A stretch of 64,000 nucleotides of DNA from Micrasema longulum (taxonomy: Eukaryota; Arthropoda; Insecta; Trichoptera; Brachycentridae), in NCBI GenBank assembly GCA_022494885.1, contig JAGVSM010002775.1, positions 1 to 64,000 of the forward strand, given 5' to 3'. The position numbers and the translations under genes are program-made. Of this stretch, positions 32,115 through 43,159 are shown piece after piece. The stretch's first letter is position 1. Every line of letters begins with the position of its first letter. Below the pieces are notes generated by a model. It made no database searches. It was not told the origin of the DNA and saw only the letters and a list, made by a program, of their open reading frames with translations.

Positions 32115-33300
32115 AGTTTTTTGTATTTATTTAACTTTTTGTACATAATGTTATTTGTACATTGGCGGGCTTATTGCCAAATGGCAATTTCTTCAAACCA
32201 ACCAATAAAATTTGAAAAAATATTTTTATAATTCAAGTTACAGAACGTATTCAATAGAAAATAAAGATTAAAAAGCTAAAGATATACAAAAATAGAAATA
32301 AACATTATAAATTATAAATTACTTTAAATCAAAACTATTACTCAATGGGAAAAAGGAAAGGAGGAGAGATTATGGAAGAGCAAGGAGATTATATGTAAAC
32401 AACGTATGTCTCGAGCAAGTAGAAGAGTTTGTCTATCTGGGAAGCATGTTTTCAAGAGCTGGAAGAGTAGAAAAGGATGTTGAAAGAAGAGCGTATGCGG
32501 GCAACAAAATGAACGGAGCACTAAGCACAGTAATTTCTAATAAAAATATGTCAATCGAAGCTAAACTGGCAGTGCACAACGGAGTTTTAGTCCCAACACT
32601 TATGTATGGAAGTGAAACATGAAACTGGCAGAGGAAGGATGAAAGCCGAGTGAACGCGGTTGAAATGCGATCTCTTGACGAATGTGTGGGAAATCAATGT
32701 ATGACAGGGTTACGAATGATGAAATCAGGCGAGAGTGTAAATCTGAGTAAAGTATAATTGACAAGATTAAGAAAGGGTCTCAAAGATGGTTTGGTCACGT
32801 AGAACGAATGGACGACGAAAGAATGGTAAAACAAGTATATATGGCGAAAATAAACGGCAACGAGAGACTAGGACGACCAAGGAAGACGTGGCATGATCAG
32901 ATAAACCAAAATCTTAAGTCTGGTCTTGTCAAAAGCAGACAGAACCGAAGGCCATGTATGACAAGATGTATGAATGTGGAAAAAGCTAGGAATATATGCC
33001 AGGATAGACGTGTGTGGCGGTCCATTCTCTCTGCCTACCCCTACGGAGAAACGGCGTGATGGTAGTAGTAGTAGAAGGAGATGTTTCTTCAGACGTGATT
33101 TAAACAGAGATAATGTAGTAACATCTTTGATGGTGGATGGGAGATGATTCCACAGTCGAGCCGCATGGACACTATATGAGTTAGAGAAGAAAGAGAAATT
33201 GTGGATGGTTGTAAAATAAAATGTTGAGGCCCCAAAAGTAGAATGTATTTAAACAGAAACTTTATCCAATAGCCAACAGGTTCGGAAAGAACAGACACCA
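32115..33300 (-). mobile_element. LINE 3' end, family K, split by a second LINE
   Basis: The left part 32115-32389 holds the K 3' UTR in reverse (TTGGCGGGCTTATTGCC). The right part 33075-33300 encodes, in reverse, the tail RLWNHLPSTIKDVTTLSLF then KSRLKKHL. Compared with the uninterrupted copy at 23085-23447, the two parts meet exactly at the insertion at 32390-33074. The frame 33089-33298 is a shadow of this region. Confidence 0.85.
32390..33074 (+). mobile_element. LINE tail inserted in LINE K, with target duplication
   Basis: A second copy of the element at 29227-30113. It encodes GSMFSRAGRVEKDVERRA, LVPTLMYGSET, a premature TGA where the other copy has TGG, a 1-base deletion in RSL(R)RMCG, then the clean frame 32808-33059 (MDDERMVKQVYMAKING, RPRKTWHDQINQNLKSG, LSAYPYGETA, stop). 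It ends in TGATGGTAGTAGTAGTAG. It is bounded by perfect 8-bp duplications AAGGAGAT at 32382-32389 and 33075-33082, a signature of target-primed insertion. It is younger than its host element. Confidence 0.93.
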
Positions 33301-33501
33301 GAAAAAAAATGCAATAGAACTTACTTAGTTATTTGGTTTTATTTATAAATTTATTACAACAGCACAGTCCATCCAAACCTCTAATAAACTTTTTTGCGGG
33401 GCAAAAAGTTCTTATTTAATCATTCAAACGTGCGTACTTACACAAGCAAAATTTGTATGTTTACTTGGTTCAACGACAGGCACTAACACATAAGTATAGG
33501 C

Positions 33502-34080
33502 CAGGGTATCTTAAATTATCTTCCGCAGAACACTAGTGTTCCGGGGAGCCTGAGTAGGTGTTCCGCAAATTAAGTATAATTAAAATTAATAATCCGAGTA
33601 ATTCCACACGAAAACAAATCATTCGCAATATTTTCCCAAACTAGTAAGGACGATTCCTGGGTACAGAATCCATTTTTCGAGACAGATGACGTAGGCTTAA
33701 GCGCAAGTGATTATGAAAATATGATTGATTTCATCAGTGACGCTGATTGGAAACAAAAATTTAAAGATCAAATAATATCAGGACGAGTTTGTTAAAAGAG
33801 TAAACCAATGTGTCAAAACAAGTTTTACTTCCGTTTTATACAATTTATTTTATGCGGAGTGGGATTTTCTAATTATGGTGCAACAACGTCTAAGTGCAGA
33901 AACAGGCTCGATGCCACAACATGTGAACGTAATTATGTAGAAAGCAGCCAGTCCACAATTTTGAAAAAATGAGATACTGGTGTTATCGAATTCAGGAAGG
34001 TCAATTCTATGTTCTGTTTAAAACAGCCAGGCCACTTTTATACAAAAAACTGTAATAATCACCTTCTGGAAATAAATAAA
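33502..34080 (+). mobile_element. hAT transposase relic, ZBED5-like C terminus
   Basis: It starts at a hAT-type end (CAGGGTATCTTAAATTATC). From 33650 the translation reads DSWVQNPFFETDDV, SDYENMIDFISDADWKQKF, then after a frameshift QEFVKRVNQCVKTSF, and after another CGVGFSNYGATTSKCRNRLD. The first block resembles the 'W..NPF' segment and the last the hAT dimerisation domain (C..GFS....K.RNRLD) of the ZBED5/FAM200 group. The N-terminal zinc finger and catalytic core are absent. It is a broken gene. Confidence 0.75.
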
Positions 34081-34084
34081 AAAA

Positions 34085-34910
34085 AATAAAAAAAATGAAT
34101 GTCACCTCATACATTCAGAGTTTGTGCGAGGTTTCTTTCAAAATTAGATCTGTCTGGTCAAATACATAGTTAAATTCTTTTTTGCATTATAAAAAAACGG
34201 TGCATTATTTATCATTTGCCAATATAAAAACCATTCCAACTATTGTGTAGATTTTATTATTCATTCTTTTCACAAAAGTGCTATCATCTCAGTTCCACTT
34301 TTCTATGGCTGGCTGTTTTCTGCATAACTACGTTCATATACGAGTATTTAAGAATTCAATTCACCATGTGCATGATATCAAAAAGATTTGTGACTCATGT
34401 ACTCAAAATTATCCGAGAAAAAGTTTTATTCGCTTATATTTTTATGTGAATTGCTAAAATTACTCAATAAATAAAGAAAATGTTTCAACATCTTTAACTT
34501 TTTGGATTTGCAAAGTTGAAAAACTTTGGACACCCCGGTATTGGTTTATTACACTGTTCCCACATATTTTACATAAAATAGTAACGTATCCCAAATTTAA
34601 TGAGACTTGTTGAGTTGGGATACAACATAACGGGAAGTGAATACACACATGCAATTTAAAAATACAAAAATATAAATTATTATATAAATATAAATTAGGT
34701 ACGTATCAACATCTGAACAACACGTAGCACTATGTGGGCCACATTATTATGAATAATGAATAGTCTCCCGCAATGGTTTCTTCCCCGAGACCAAATCCAA
34801 TTTTGAATATTTCTCCTGAAGATGGCTTTCGCTATAGAGAACTTAATATGCATATAAAATTATTAACTACCTCTCTGATACATCATTTATGAATAACTGT
34901 ACCTTAAAGT
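34085..34910. other. Intergenic DNA, nothing recognised
   Basis: The frames 34243-34449 (+) and 34460-34654 (-) have no recognisable motif. Confidence 0.4.
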
Positions 34911-34917
34911 ACAAATC

Positions 34918-35465
34918 GCAGGAGTCCCGTTGAACAAAATTTTAAGATTTTGTGATTGTGCGATTTTCAAAACATCTTAACTTTTGAACCAAATGAGATA
35001 ATTATTACCCTTAATGTAAAATAATGATTATTTTAATAATAATAGTACAACTTAAAACAGCATATCTGGGAATATTTATGTTTTTTGCGTTAAAACAAAG
35101 TGGATTTCAGATTTTTATTTCAACTTTGATCGGATTGTGGTCCTGTGGCTAGTGTCTCGGACTCACGGACCAAAGGTCCGTGGTTCGAATCCCACTCTAT
35201 CCCAACTAGATTCCATTTTCTAATAGTGAGTTATTTACAACTAGTTGAAATTGCCCATTAAAATTAAATATTTGGGTAAATCATAAGAACGCAAATATTT
35301 CTTTTAATTAAAAAAAAAAAAAAAAAAACTTAAAAATGCATTTTTATGACGAAAGTGGACTACGGTATTGAATTTACGTATAAAATAGCTTATTGCTATA
35401 ACTTCTGAATTGTTAAATTCAAAATGGTAAAAGTGGACTCCTTTGTTTTTTAAGAGTATGAGCAG
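34918..35465 (-). repeat. Interspersed family B, inverted copy split by a SINE
   Basis: The reverse complement matches 9899-10272 on both sides of the SINE at 35127-35326: TTTTGTGATTGTGCGATTTT on the left, and ATTTTTATGACGAAAGTGG then AGTGGACTCC on the right. The AT-rich spacer is longer than in the reference copy. Confidence 0.8.
35127..35326 (+). mobile_element. SINE family S2, reference copy with poly(A) and TSD
   Basis: About 200 bases: TGATCGGATTGTGGTCCTG, A box TGGCTAGTGTCTCGG, GGACCAAAGGTCCG, B box GGTTCGAATCCCACTCTA, body GAGTTATTTACAACTAGTTG, and an A-rich tail of 19 A. Short duplications AACTT flank it (35122-35126 and 35327-35331), inside family B. This copy shows the family ends in poly(A), pointing to a poly(A)-primed LINE partner. 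Confidence 0.9.
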
Positions 35466-35469
35466 TTTG

Positions 35470-36855
35470 AATGAAAACACATTATTTTTTTTAAAAACAC
35501 AGTTATTTATCACATTTTAATGTATTTAAAAAAAACACATATCGTTTTTACAAATAAAATATTCAACATAATCAGGAACAAAATATTTTTTAACCGCATT
35601 TTAGACAGTATTTTAATCATGAGTAGATATTTAATTTACAACCGTCCAGTTGAGGTAGCGAAAAGAGTTGGATACACGCATAGCTAATTAAACTCCGATA
35701 GCAAATCAATAAATAACTCAAAAACGACAAAATGTGACCAGTGTTATGGACAGTTATAAGGAATGACTATCCCAGTTTCGTATTTATCTGTGCGAGTATC
35801 GCTTGTGAATTTGTTGTCAATGTCCCAAAATTAATAAAATTGTAGCTATTCCTTCTGAGTGTAAACTATCGCTAAATATTTTTAATGAGGTAATGCACTT
35901 TAGATGAAGGAAGCGATGTAAAAATGTAGGTATGGTATAATAACAACTTGGACGGTCGAGATAATTGCGGTTTAGAACTGTGACGGAAGTACGCCATGAT
36001 TCACTTATGTCCAATAAAGAAAAGAATACTTCTCACTCCACCATGGACATCCACATAAGGAATACAACATCCTGTCTGGTCCCGGCGTCCATAATACCAA
36101 AGGAGATGGAATAATATGTATCACTTAAAAGGACCTCGCTAAAAAGGGACAATGAGAATTATCATAAATCGTTTCATATTCAATCATTTATACTAAGTAC
36201 AAACTGATTTGAAATGAATTATTTTAATTTTGTCGCTTTGTTTTATCAACAGAATCCGCTGTCAACAGCTTCAATGCCCAGTTTTAAAGTAAAAACACTT
36301 CGGATGTTTTATTAAAATTATAATGTTCACTATACATAAACAGATATTTGAAAATATCGTACTTAATAACACATTTACGGTCGAGCATTTTTCCACCACA
36401 ACGGGCCAAGATGCCCAATTACAGTCAACGTGAGAAAAATCACATTTAATTAGAGTATCCTAACATAAATTAAGGCTGGAACCCTTCGAAAGGCGACCGT
36501 CTTAGTCATTATTTATCCTCTTCGAGCTAAATACAATTTTTCTGTTTTTGCATATGCAATACAATAATTGTAATAAGAGCACATTGAATTTTTATTTTAT
36601 TAATATGTGTTGCCTCCTTTTTTTTCTCTTTTTTTTACGGGTTCAAAATATTTCTTTCACCAAATATTTTATTTTTCAAGTGTTTTTATGATTAGTAATG
36701 TTACTTTTAAACCGTGTTTTTTTTTTGACTCCTTAATTTGCAAATAACTGTTTAGTAATAATTTATTTTAAATACTATATTTTACTTATTTCACTTACAT
36801 GTAAAAGGCACTAAGTGCCGCTTATTTCAATTACATAAAATAAAATAAAATACAA
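35470..36855. other. Intergenic DNA, nothing recognised
   Basis: AT-rich sequence with a moderately GC-richer stretch at 36030-36120. The minus frame 35817-36014 is unrecognised. No shared repeats found. Confidence 0.4.
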
Positions 36856-36859
36856 CGTA

Positions 36860-37550
36860 CGAGCATATAGATAATGCAGTAAATAAATCACTGAAATTAC
36901 TTGGCTTCATTATCAGAATATCCTCTGATTTTACTTAATGTCCGTACAATCAAAACTCTTTATTGCTCAACTGTTTGCCCTCTTTTAGAATGTGCTTCCG
37001 TGGTCTGGTCTCCATTCTATGTGAATCACATAAATCACATTGAATCAGTCCAACATCGCTTGCTTAGAAAAGTAGCGTCGATGCTTGGACTAGAGAGAGG
37101 TAATTATTCTTTGGCTGATATAGAGTCAATGTTAAATATTTCAAGTCTACAAAAACGTAGAACTAATATTGATTCCATATATATGGTCGGCATACTAAAT
37201 GGTATAATCGATGATCCATCATTACTGGGACAATTAAAATTCCATATTCCGACTCGTAGGTTGAGAAACAATGAAGTACTGTTCAACGATCATCATAGAA
37301 CAAAATATGACCTTAATTCTCCAATGACCCGTTTTTGTCGTATTGTTAACTCAAGACAAAATCTGATTTTTTTTTTGTTTAACTTTACAAAGATTTAAAC
37401 GAGCACTACATAAGAACTGTCTCGATGTCCCCTTATGTTTGTCAATGCTTCTTTTCTTTTTTTTAAATGATTTAACTATTCTTTTATTGTAGTATTAAAA
37501 CCCTATAAATTGTATAAATGGATAATGTCCGTTAATAAATAAATAAAATA
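36860..37550 (+). mobile_element. Jockey-like LINE C-terminal fragment
   Basis: Upstream of 36937 the frame reads LKLLGFIIRISSDF, then a frameshift leads to NVRTIKTLYCSTVCPLLE, CASVVWSPFY, IESVQHRLLRKVASMLG, LQKRRTNIDSIYMVGILNG, QLKFHIPTRRLRN and MTRFCRIVN. These are the 'SLVRS.LEY.S.VW.P', 'IE..Q..FL', 'L..RR...D..F....LNG..D.P.LL' and 'VP.R..R' blocks of Jockey-clade reverse transcriptases. The 3' UTR ends in AATGTCCGTTAATAAATAAA. The fragment at 62180-62592 is the same family. Confidence 0.85.
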
Positions 37551-37559
37551 ATATGACTA

Positions 37560-38380
37560 ATTTTGGAATTATTTATAACTATGATTTTATTTTTAATAAA
37601 GAACAATCATTTATTGATCCTAAAACATTTCTTATATTAAAAATAGATTGATACTACATACCTACGTAATTTTGAGTTGCTTTTGACCATTTTTTTAAAT
37701 GTTACTATAGGTTTTAAATAAAACGATTAATTTATATAATATTTCGTACTTTAAAGAAGAAGGTGAAAGCAATTATCCAATAAACAATTTAAAGTAACCC
37801 AAGTTCGCATTTATAACTGACTTACAGTAATACAAGTTAACAGTCTATTATAGTCGCTATTACTTAGATAAATTTGTTTCTTTCTGGTATGATTTCACCA
37901 TTCTTTTCTACCAACAATGCAGCATGTTATTATAGCAAGAGTTTAAAAAGCGTCTACTGTTTACGAGTGAGTTAAGAGTACCCGGTGACTACTACTATTT
38001 CGTCTTGGCGCTGGGGACAAAAGAGAATCGAAAATACGTTAGGCGCAATTTCGTAACAGAATTCATAGCTACGAGTATATTACCAAACAGATGCAAAAGG
38101 TTTTTTTAAGTCGTGAGAAACCTATTTATTGTCTTATAATAAGTCTCGTGTAATGCTGAATTACGTGTAAGTACTGAAATATCACAATCTCACATTAGGA
38201 AAACTAACACGGCTCTAATGTAGAAGGTTAGCAACATCAAACATTTCACAAGACACATAAAGCTCCCACGTACATTGCGCCTCTCGGGCACCTTCGCACC
38301 AATCGATATAATATAATGAACCTTTTTCCTTGCGTGCGTTTTCCTCTTTCTAACCCTTAACCGGACAAAATATTATTATT
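37560..38380. other. Intergenic DNA, nothing recognised
   Basis: No shared repeats and no coding signal. Confidence 0.4.
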
Positions 38381-38384
38381 AACA

Positions 38385-38640
38385 TATTACAACTGAGATG
38401 AAGAACATTTTAGAGAAGGTAATATAGAAGTCCAGGCATCCACAGGGCTTATGACCAGTCGTTGGCTAGTTTAAGTGGCTAATTTACACACTGTGTAACA
38501 TTCACCATTCTGCCCATATTTAAACATCAACATTCCTTCAACTGTCAAAGAGCTGAAACCTTTATTTATGCGGGTGAGATTCATATTATTTAATTATTTC
38601 ACCTACTTACTAGGCAACGCCCTAAAATCTTATTTTTTCA
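38385..38640 (-). repeat. Interspersed family A, copy 4
   Basis: Inverted copy: AACATATTACAACTGAGATG, AGTCCAGGCATCCACAGGG, core AGTGGCTAATTTACACACTG, then ACTTACTAGGCAACGCC. It lacks the terminal block. Confidence 0.85.
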
Positions 38641-38719
38641 ATGAATTATGTAGCCTATAGATGGTAAAGTTGGTACATTTGCTAACTATACAGTTTTAGT
38701 TGTGAAGGGAAGAACTTGT

Positions 38720-39560
38720 GAACAAACATACAAAAACGCAAAGTTAGGAATCAATTCTAATAAAAACTGGCTTGATAATAATCTACTCACGCTTAACACT
38801 ACGAAAACTAAATATGTAACGTTTAGTCCAACAGTTAAGGGTCAACCCAAAAATACATTATGATTAAAAATTCATGAATCAAAACACATGTAACCCACAT
38901 TCTGCAATTGTAATCAACTAGAAAGAGTGGATCGCATAAAATATTTGGGGATCTTTATTGACGCTAACCTAAACTATAGAAAGCACATTGACTATCTAGT
39001 GAGTAGAGTAAGAAAACTAATATATGTGTTCGTAACGTTACGTAATATACTGTCTATGATAGACATACGAAGTGTATATTATGGACTCTGTAACTCTGTT
39101 TTGGCCTACGGATGTGTAGGTTGGGGAGGAGCTGCTGGGACTATATTAGACCCACTAGTAAAACCTCAAAAATTTGTTTTGAGAGTTATTCTAAAAAGGC
39201 CATATAGGTCCCCGAGTGAAGAGTTGTTTAAAACTCTACGAGTTATTGATGCAAGGCAATCTTATATAAGAATTTTTTGATTGAAACCCATAAACACTGG
39301 GATACCCTAGACAGGGCACACCATGCACACGAAACACGAAGGTCTGTGAGGAAGGAGCCTAGAGCGCGTGTTGCGGTGTTTTAAAGATTATTTTTTTTAA
39401 GGGACCAAAGCTATATAACTTAGTGCCTTACATCTGGAAAAACGAAATTACAACATGTTTTGGGAAAAAATTCGGCAAATGGTTGATAGACATGGGAAGC
39501 AAAGAGTCAAAAAATTTGTTGACAATTATAACTTAATTTGTACATATATATGTTATATAC
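38720..39560 (+). mobile_element. LINE reverse transcriptase 3' region (CR1/Jockey group)
   Basis: The frame 38927-39280 encodes RIKYLGIFIDANLNYRKHI, YVFVTLRNIL, LAYGCVGWGGAAG, DPLVKPQKFVLRVILKRP and SEELFKTLRVIDARQSYI. These are the blocks after the YADD palm of CR1/Jockey-type reverse transcriptases. Upstream, in another frame, NWLDNNLLTLNTTKTKYVT matches the 'W...N.L.LN..KTK' motif that follows YADD; downstream, ETRRSVRKEPRARVAV continues the protein. At least two frame breaks make it non-functional. A TATACATACTTAT-type repeat follows at 39540-39660. Confidence 0.88.
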
Positions 39561-39660
39561 ATACTTATATATTATGTACATATTTATGATATTATATACA
39601 TACTTATTTTATTATATACATACTTATATATTACTTTCATACTTATTATATACGTGTACA
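39540..39660. repeat. Imperfect TACATACTTATAT tandem repeat
   Basis: Four or five diverged units of about 25 bases around ATTATATACATACTTAT, just after the LINE 3' region. Confidence 0.7.
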
Positions 39661-39954
39661 CTTTTGCAAATACGACCTTATATTATTATTTTTTGCCGCA
39701 ACATATCGGTTCCTTAGAACAGGCATTGCGTATATATAGGAACAGATAGATCCTCTATGAGAGAGTATTCCGCTATACCGCACTCCTTCGCTTGCTTGAT
39801 TTATCCTTAGTGTTTAAGTAGAATTCCGTTAATTAATAATTTACCGCGCTCCAACTCGCTTGTGGATGGTTTCTCGATTCGTAACATAAATACAAAAATT
39901 AAAAATGTTACCTGGTGTGGATATTCGCTAATAAGCGGAATGGGGAATGTTGTA

Positions 39955-40040
39955 GTACCTACTTAAAGTGGCCACTTAACCCAGCCAATGACAGGTCATA
40001 AGCCCTGTAAACGCTCGAATATCCATAATCCTGAATTTGA
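39955..40040 (+). repeat. Interspersed family A, core fragment
   Basis: AAAGTGGCCACTTAACCCAG, CAATGACAGGTCATAAGCCC and TGTAAACGC match the family core; the rest is missing. Confidence 0.8.
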
Positions 40041-40194
40041 AAAAATTCTACCTCATCTCTGTAGGGATGTAAATAAAAATTTAAGTAGAATATTTGTTTG
40101 TTATTTGGCTTATGTGATTAATGTATAAATAAATAAATATCACGTTCTTCATATAAAATATAGGCCCATTCAAAAAAGTTTAAAATATCACCTA

Positions 40195-40590
40195 TGAGTG
40201 AAAGCTTTGTCCCGTCCGAGGCTGGTTATCCATTTTTATCAAACGTAGAAAGTGCCAGTTCAAATTAAATAGAGCAGTTTATTGACTTACAAAATGACTG
40301 CGAAGCAAAAATAGTATTCAATCAATGTGTTTATAATGCTTTTTGGGTTCGTTTTCGCCATCAATACCGTAAAGAAATTAGAAAAAATACCCATCATGGC
40401 ATTTTCATCTTCCTATTTAGTAGAGAAGGGTTTTAGTGCAGGAACGCGTGTATTGAAAAAGTCGTCAAATCGATTACCAAAGTCAAAGAGGAGATTTGAG
40501 ATTATATTTGACTAAACTTGCACCTCATATTACGAAATTGGCGCAATCACGTGAGACTCAAGGGTCACACCGACTTTTTTAATTTTTTAA
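40195..40590 (+). mobile_element. hAT transposase relic, C-terminal dimerisation domain
   Basis: Reading across frames: YPFLSNVESASSN, IEQFIDLQNDCEAKI then AFWVRFRHQY, then in the open frame 40327-40515 KIPIMAFSSSYLVEKGFSA and KSSNRLPKSKR, then DLRLYLTKLAPHITKLAQSR. This is the C-terminal end of ZBED5/FAM200-type hAT transposases: 'L..D...K..F......FW', 'F.SSYL.E.GFS', 'RNRL', 'DLRL.L....P.I..L'. Two frame breaks; the DDE catalytic region is absent. It is more intact than the relic at 33.5 kb and not obviously the same family. Confidence 0.85.
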
Positions 40591-40637
40591 AATAAAAATT
40601 TACTATTGAATTATTTACTTATTTTTAAACAAACAAA

Positions 40638-40706
40638 CCATCACGCCGTTTCCCCGTATGAGTAGACAGAGAGGATAGAACGCCTTAACTCTCTATCTTG
40701 GCATAC
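40638..40706 (-). mobile_element. 3' end of the 29.2-kb LINE family, fragment
   Basis: CCATCACGCCGTTTCCCCG, GTAGACAGAGAGGATAG and CTCTATCTTGGCATAC match, in reverse, the last coding bases and tail of the LINEs at 29227 and 32390. Confidence 0.7.
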
Positions 40707-40709
40707 TTA

Positions 40710-41100
40710 TTTTTTAAATATTATTATTTGTATGTGATATTAATATGACATAAAAGGGAATAAAAAGACAATGTTCCCTAGACGAGCTTGTGAACGCCAA
40801 TAATTGACACCGGTGTAGTTGACACTCGATCACGTCTACCACACACACACATTAATTCATTTAAATCCTTAAAAATATTATCACATACATCGCGCTTTTA
40901 TCACATAAGCCGAGGCTTTAATAAGACTGATATGTATCAAAGTACCAGATAGATGAACAAGATTGCAGTTTACCTTTGTTGGGGCGTCTGATAGACAGAA
41001 TCGTTTTGTAAACTCTCCAATTGTCAGACTACACCGGCTCGGAAACGAGTACAGAGAAATTAATATGATTCGTTTTCCACTGCCGGTTCTAAGATTAAAA
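40710..41100. other. Intergenic DNA, nothing recognised
   Basis: No shared repeat and no coding signal. Confidence 0.4.
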
Positions 41101-41102
41101 AT

Positions 41103-41341
41103 TCTTCATCATCATTCCCTTTCCGCAACTAGTTGCGCATGGGGCACTGCTTTAGTATACAAATCGCAGCGAATCTTGATATTTTTTGTTACATGAAGGT
41201 AAGATGAGCAGTCTTACGTTTCAGATGTCGGTCCAGGGACTATACAATATTCTAGTGTAAAAACACCTTCATGAAATATTTTATGTCAACAGACGCGTTC
41301 ATGTAGGCAGACGCGCTGACCATTACACCACGAGGCCGACT
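41103..41341 (-). mobile_element. SINE family S1, inverted copy
   Basis: Read in reverse: head GTCGGCCTCGTGGTGTAATG then GTCAGCGCGTCTGCC, a damaged B box, TATTGTATAGTCCCTGGACC, CTTACCTTCATGTAACA and GAAAGGGAATGATGATGAA at the 3' end near 41103. Confidence 0.88.
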
Positions 41342-41344
41342 TAA

Positions 41345-41910
41345 TGAAATTAATTTATAATATTTATCTTATGATTTAATAATTGTCTGTTAACTTTCCA
41401 ATAAATATGGTTGACACGAAATAAAAATTCTCACGGCGATAAAATCAAAATAAATAAAACTTTATTTGAATGCTGTAAAAATCACCGACTTTCTGTATTT
41501 TACGTACCTTCACTTAAATAATACCAATTGTTTACTTATTTTTTTGCCCAAAACAGATATAAATTTGAAAATATTTAATTTTGTACCAACCTCCTTAACC
41601 GTAATATTTTATCTTTATTTTCATATACGAGTATCTATAAAGTATACTTTGAAAAATATATATAATTTAGATACACGTATTAAGACCTACATATTGACTT
41701 TTGCAATAAAACGTTTGAATTTTAATTTTGTACCGGTCATGTAAAAGCCCAATAAGCCTGCCTGCCTGTCTTTCCCTGGAAAGTATAATAATTGCAGTTT
41801 AAACTTTATAAAATCGGCAAATAGTATATATTTAATAATTTTACACAAAACAAATATTTGTTTTAATAAAATTAATATTTAAAGCACCAACTTTATGATT
41901 TTTTTATTTG
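41345..41910. other. Intergenic DNA, nothing recognised
   Basis: The + frame 41466-41744 is a low-complexity Leu/Phe/Tyr/Ile frame in AT-rich DNA and is not supported as a gene. Confidence 0.45.
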
Positions 41911-41914
41911 TGAC

Positions 41915-41990
41915 GGGCATCGTAGCGCAGTTGGTTCGGCGGCCAACTGTGAAACTGGCGTCGCGAGTTTGATTCCCGAATTAAATTTAG
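41915..41990 (+). mobile_element. tRNA-like SINE head of a third type
   Basis: GGGCATCGTAGCGCAGTTGG resembles a tRNA A-box region and GAGTTTGATTCCCG the B box, 65 bases in all. It is followed by non-tRNA sequence, so I read it as a SINE head or tRNA relic rather than a working tRNA gene. Confidence 0.5.
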
Positions 41991-41994
41991 TGAA

Positions 41995-42720
41995 CAAAGT
42001 TGTTTTATATTCATTTTATTATCAGTCAATGTTTATTTATAATTTCTAATATTATTTAAGCGTATTTGTTTATAACGTAAACGATAGCAGTCCAGTCACG
42101 TGTGAACGATTCATTCACTAAAATAACGATAAAGAAAAAAACATGATAAGATTTTAATGTTTTTTGTAGATATTTCTTGATAAAACTCCGTATTAAATCA
42201 TTTTGATACAAAGCAACAATTAGATTTCTTGGTTGTGAAATAATTTATAATCGTGCACGAAAACTAATCGCCACACTAAAATGGTCATATTGGTTATTAT
42301 GGCGTTCTTTGGGGTATCCATGGCGACGAGTTTGGAGCACAACTAAGTGCGACTTTTGGGTTGATGGGGTCGTTAAAGAGAACTTGGGCATTATTGAACA
42401 ATATTATTCCTCAATTAGCTATAAAAACTAACTTTACTCATAAAATACTACGCCACATTACATTTTTCGTGACTTTTATTTAAACATCCTTTATGCAAGA
42501 TTTTTATTCGTATTTTTTTAAATGCATGGTCATACTGCAGTCATGGCCATATTGTATTTATTTATTTTACAGATATAAACAGTCGACAATGATATAATAA
42601 CATAAAAAAGATACGGTTTAAAGACAGACCAGCGAAGTTTCTAAATAAAAATCATACATATTAAATTGTGGTACAACAAAAGGGTGTGTTTGTGTGTATT
42701 TGTATGATTGTAAGTGTAGA
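41995..42720. other. Intergenic DNA, nothing recognised
   Basis: No coding signal and no shared repeats. Confidence 0.4.
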
Positions 42721-42727
42721 GGTGTGT

Positions 42728-43130
42728 CAACAATATTTTGAGTTTGTCCAAATTTTTGTAGACAAGGACTGGATTCAACTCCCTGGGAGCTGTTAACATT
42801 AACATATTACAACAGAGATGAAGAACATTAAAGAAAGGTAATATAGAAGTCAGGCATCTACAGGGCTTATGACCTGTCAATGGCTGGTTTAAGTGGCCAC
42901 TTTACACACTGTGTAACATTCACCATTCTGCCCATATTTGAACATCTATATTCCTTCAATTCCTTTCATCTGTTGATGTTTGTGAAGTTAAAGAGCTGAA
43001 ACCTTTATTTATGCGGGTGAGATTCATCTAATTGAATTATTTCACCTACATACTAGGCAACGCCTGAAATTTTTATTTTTTCAATTTCTATACTTTTTCA
43101 TGGACCAGGTGGATTTATCAAAATTTCCCA
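42728..43130 (-). repeat. Interspersed family A, most complete copy
   Basis: About 400 bases. In family orientation (minus strand) it runs CCACCTGGTCCATGAAAAAG, GCGTTGCCTAGTATGTAGG, GTAAAGTGGCCACTTAAACC, ATTGACAGGTCATAAGCCC, GTTGTAATATGTTAATG, then the terminal block AACAGCTCCCAGGGAGTTG, CCAGTCCTTGTCTAC, TTTGGACAAACTC. It serves as the reference copy. The minus frame 42641-42880 is a by-product. Confidence 0.9.
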
Positions 43131-43159
43131 AATAAAATTAAATAAAATAAAATAAATGT

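Noticed and set aside
37104..37286. Minus-strand open frame
   Set aside because: Shadow of the Jockey-like LINE fragment on the plus strand.
41466..41744. 92-residue plus-strand open frame
   Set aside because: Low-complexity composition expected from AT-rich DNA; no membrane-protein signature beyond general hydrophobicity.
41915..41990. Functional tRNA gene
   Set aside because: Acceptor-stem pairing and the anticodon arm are not convincing and no other support exists; kept as a SINE-like head.
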